Shown here: piece after piece, positions 14,696 through 15,760 of the stretch
Position numbering within the stretch: the stretch's first letter is position 1
Layout: each line of letters starts with the position of its first letter
Origin: Myxococcales bacterium
GTDB taxonomy: Bacteria; Myxococcota; Myxococcia; Myxococcales; Myxococcaceae
Direction: 5' to 3'
DNA: 15,760 bases
Assembly (NCBI GenBank): GCA_003153055.1
Contig: PMBV01000310.1
Location: forward strand, 1-15,760
Position numbers and translations under genes: made by a program
Notes under the pieces: generated by a model
What the model was told of the DNA's origin: nothing
What the model saw: only the letters and a program-made list of their open reading frames with translations
The model's database searches: none

Positions 14696-15567
14696 CACCT
14701 GCGGCTCCCCGACGTCAACCGCACGCCCCCACCACCCGCGGCGAAGGTGCGCTTCAACAGCTCGGCGCACCGCAGGGCCGCCTGCTCCGGCGGAAACCCG
14801 AGCTGCCGCACATTGGAGATGCAGTCCTTCTCGGCGTTGTCCTGGCCCAGCTTGGGTCCAAAGGCCGTGTAGATGGACAGCGAGTCGCCCGTGCCGAGCC
14901 CTGGCCGCTCGCCGACGAGGATGAGCGTGGCCTTCGCCTGAGTGAGGACTCCAATCTCGTCCTGCACGCCGATGCGGGCGAACTTGACGAAGAGGGGCCG
15001 GCCGACCTTGAAGCCTGCCTCCGTGAGCGACCGCCGCAGCGCGGTGATGAGCGGCGGCCCGTTCTCTTCCAACGCCACCGCCGAGAGCCCGTCGCCAGCG
15101 ATGAGCTGAATGTCGACCTGGTGGTCCGCCTCCTCTTCACAGACACCCCTCGAGGCCTCGTCGAGCCGGCGGCCATGGTCTGGATGCAACAGGAAGTCTT
15201 GGTGGTCCTTCGCCTGGGTCTTGAGAGCCAGAAAGCCCTGGGCCGCCGCCCACCCCTCTTCAATCTCACTCTCCACCGCGTCGAGGGCGATGCTGTGGTC
15301 CTCCCTCAGGCCCAGGTACGATGCCGTGAGGTACCGCGTGCCGGTGCGCCCGGTGGCGATGCGCGCCGGAGTTCGCTGCACCAAGCGCTCCAGCGCGGCC
15401 CGGTTCCTCGGAGGAGGCAGCGGGTCGTGCGCCGGGCCCCGGGCCGGCTCGCGGGGTGTCATGACCGCTGGCGGCTCCGATGCCGTGGGCACCTTCTCTC
15501 CGCCCAGCTCTCCCAGCACCTCGGTGACGACCCGGCGAACCAGGGTGCTCAGCTCGTCGTGGTTCAT
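14695..15567 (-). CDS. eutC: Ethanolamine ammonia-lyase small subunit EutC
   Basis: The 290-residue protein is the small subunit of adenosylcobalamin-dependent ethanolamine ammonia-lyase, which with EutB turns ethanolamine into acetaldehyde and ammonia. Family motifs are TPARIATGRTGTRYLT (66-81), HPDHGRRL (128-135), GDGLSAVALEEN (158-169), the cobalamin-contacting GERPGLGTGDSLSIY (219-233) and CISNVR (249-254). Residues 1-22 (MNHDELSTLVRRVVTEVLGE onward) look like an amphipathic helix and are followed by a Pro/Ala-rich linker to about residue 55. This is the pattern of microcompartment encapsulation peptides, including that of enteric EutC. The ATG at 15565-15567 has AGGAG 8 bases upstream and overlaps the eutB stop; the frame is open upstream to 15633 but that part belongs to eutB. 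The stop overlaps the eutL start. Confidence 0.96.
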   Translation of the reverse strand: MNHDELSTLVRRVVTEVLGELGGEKVPTASEPPAVMTPREPARGPAHDPLPPPRNRAALERLVQRTPARIATGRTGTRYLTASYLGLREDHSIALDAVESEIEEGWAAAQGFLALKTQAKDHQDFLLHPDHGRRLDEASRGVCEEEADHQVDIQLIAGDGLSAVALEENGPPLITALRRSLTEAGFKVGRPLFVKFARIGVQDEIGVLTQAKATLILVGERPGLGTGDSLSIYTAFGPKLGQDNAEKDCISNVRQLGFPPEQAALRCAELLKRTFAAGGGGVRLTSGSRR

Positions 15568-15760
15568 GGGCGGAACTCCTGGTCGAAGACCGACGCGTCG
15601 CCGGCCCGCGGAGTGAGCTTCCCGTTGCGCCACAGGCCCATGCGCTCCAGCCAGGCCTCGAACTCGGGGGCGGGTCGCAGGCCGAGGGCCCGGCGGGCGT
15701 AGAGCGCGTCGTGGAAGGCGAGGCTCTGGTAGCCGAGCATCACGTCGTCGGCGCCGGGCA
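15564..15760 (-). CDS. eutB: Ethanolamine ammonia-lyase large subunit EutB, C-terminal end (partial)
   Basis: The last 64 codons of eutB enter from the right edge on the minus strand and end with TGA at 15564-15566, overlapping the eutC ATG. The translation includes PGADDVMLGYQSLAFHDALY, then RRALGLRPAPEFEAWLERMG, and ends GDASVFDQEFRP. The DDVMLxYQ segment and the LRPAPEFExWLExMG segment are conserved at the C-terminus of EutB. EutB forms the catalytic (beta/alpha)8 barrel that binds ethanolamine and most of the cobalamin. The catalytic part and the start lie outside the window. Confidence 0.93.
   Translation of the reverse strand, partial: PGADDVMLGYQSLAFHDALYARRALGLRPAPEFEAWLERMGLWRNGKLTPRAGDASVFDQEFRP

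Noticed and set aside
14696..14770. Longer EutL start upstream of 14695
   Set aside because: The extension lies within eutC, does not resemble EutL, and the ATG at 14695 has a ribosome binding site and couples with the eutC stop.

Overview
The window comes from a GC-rich bacterium and most likely a myxobacterium (Myxococcota). The main evidence is a secreted protease with a C-terminal Cys/hydrophobic/Arg4 tail of the MYXO-CTERM type. A supporting sign is a lipoprotein with a Cys-rich head, a long Gly/Asp/Ser linker, an EGF-like module and an FG-GAP propeller, an architecture common in that phylum. Codons in the real genes strongly favour G or C in third position, so long shadow ORFs are frequent and were discarded.

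Layout. (1) 1-1469, plus strand: the 3' end of an RND efflux pump gene overlaps by 3 bases a complete TolC-type outer-membrane factor gene; the two form an efflux operon. (2) 1822-4269, plus: a secreted papain-family (C1A) protease preceded in the same chain by a chagasin-like (I42) inhibitor domain and followed by four PKD-type repeats and the MYXO-CTERM-like tail. (3) 4285-4950, minus: a haemolysin III/PAQR-family membrane protein. (4) 5181-7037, plus: a signal-peptide-bearing outer-membrane beta-barrel protein of unassigned function with a short coiled coil. (5) 7121-9394, plus: the FG-GAP propeller lipoprotein, whose first six blades are spaced exactly 207 bp apart. (6) 9401-11458, minus: a large polytopic membrane protein, possibly GT-C-like. 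(7) 11459-12939: about 1.5 kb without a convincing gene. It carries two inverted copies of a ~100-bp element built around a strong hairpin, plus a 22-bp perfect palindrome. (8) 12940-15760, minus: an ethanolamine-utilisation block read right to left as eutB (3' end only), eutC, eutL, followed 22 bp later by murB.

How the genes relate. eutB and eutC encode the two subunits of B12-dependent ethanolamine ammonia-lyase. eutL encodes a trimeric bacterial-microcompartment shell protein. EutC has an amphipathic N-terminal helix and a Pro/Ala-rich linker like known encapsulation peptides, so a compartment is plausible even though no other shell gene is visible. The start and stop codons of eutB/eutC and eutC/eutL overlap, and murB appears to ride on the same transcript. 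Genes 2, 4 and 5 all encode exported envelope or surface proteins.

The most interesting items are the protease carrying its own class of inhibitor as an N-terminal domain, the paired hairpin element in the gene-free interval, and the compact eutBCL-murB arrangement.
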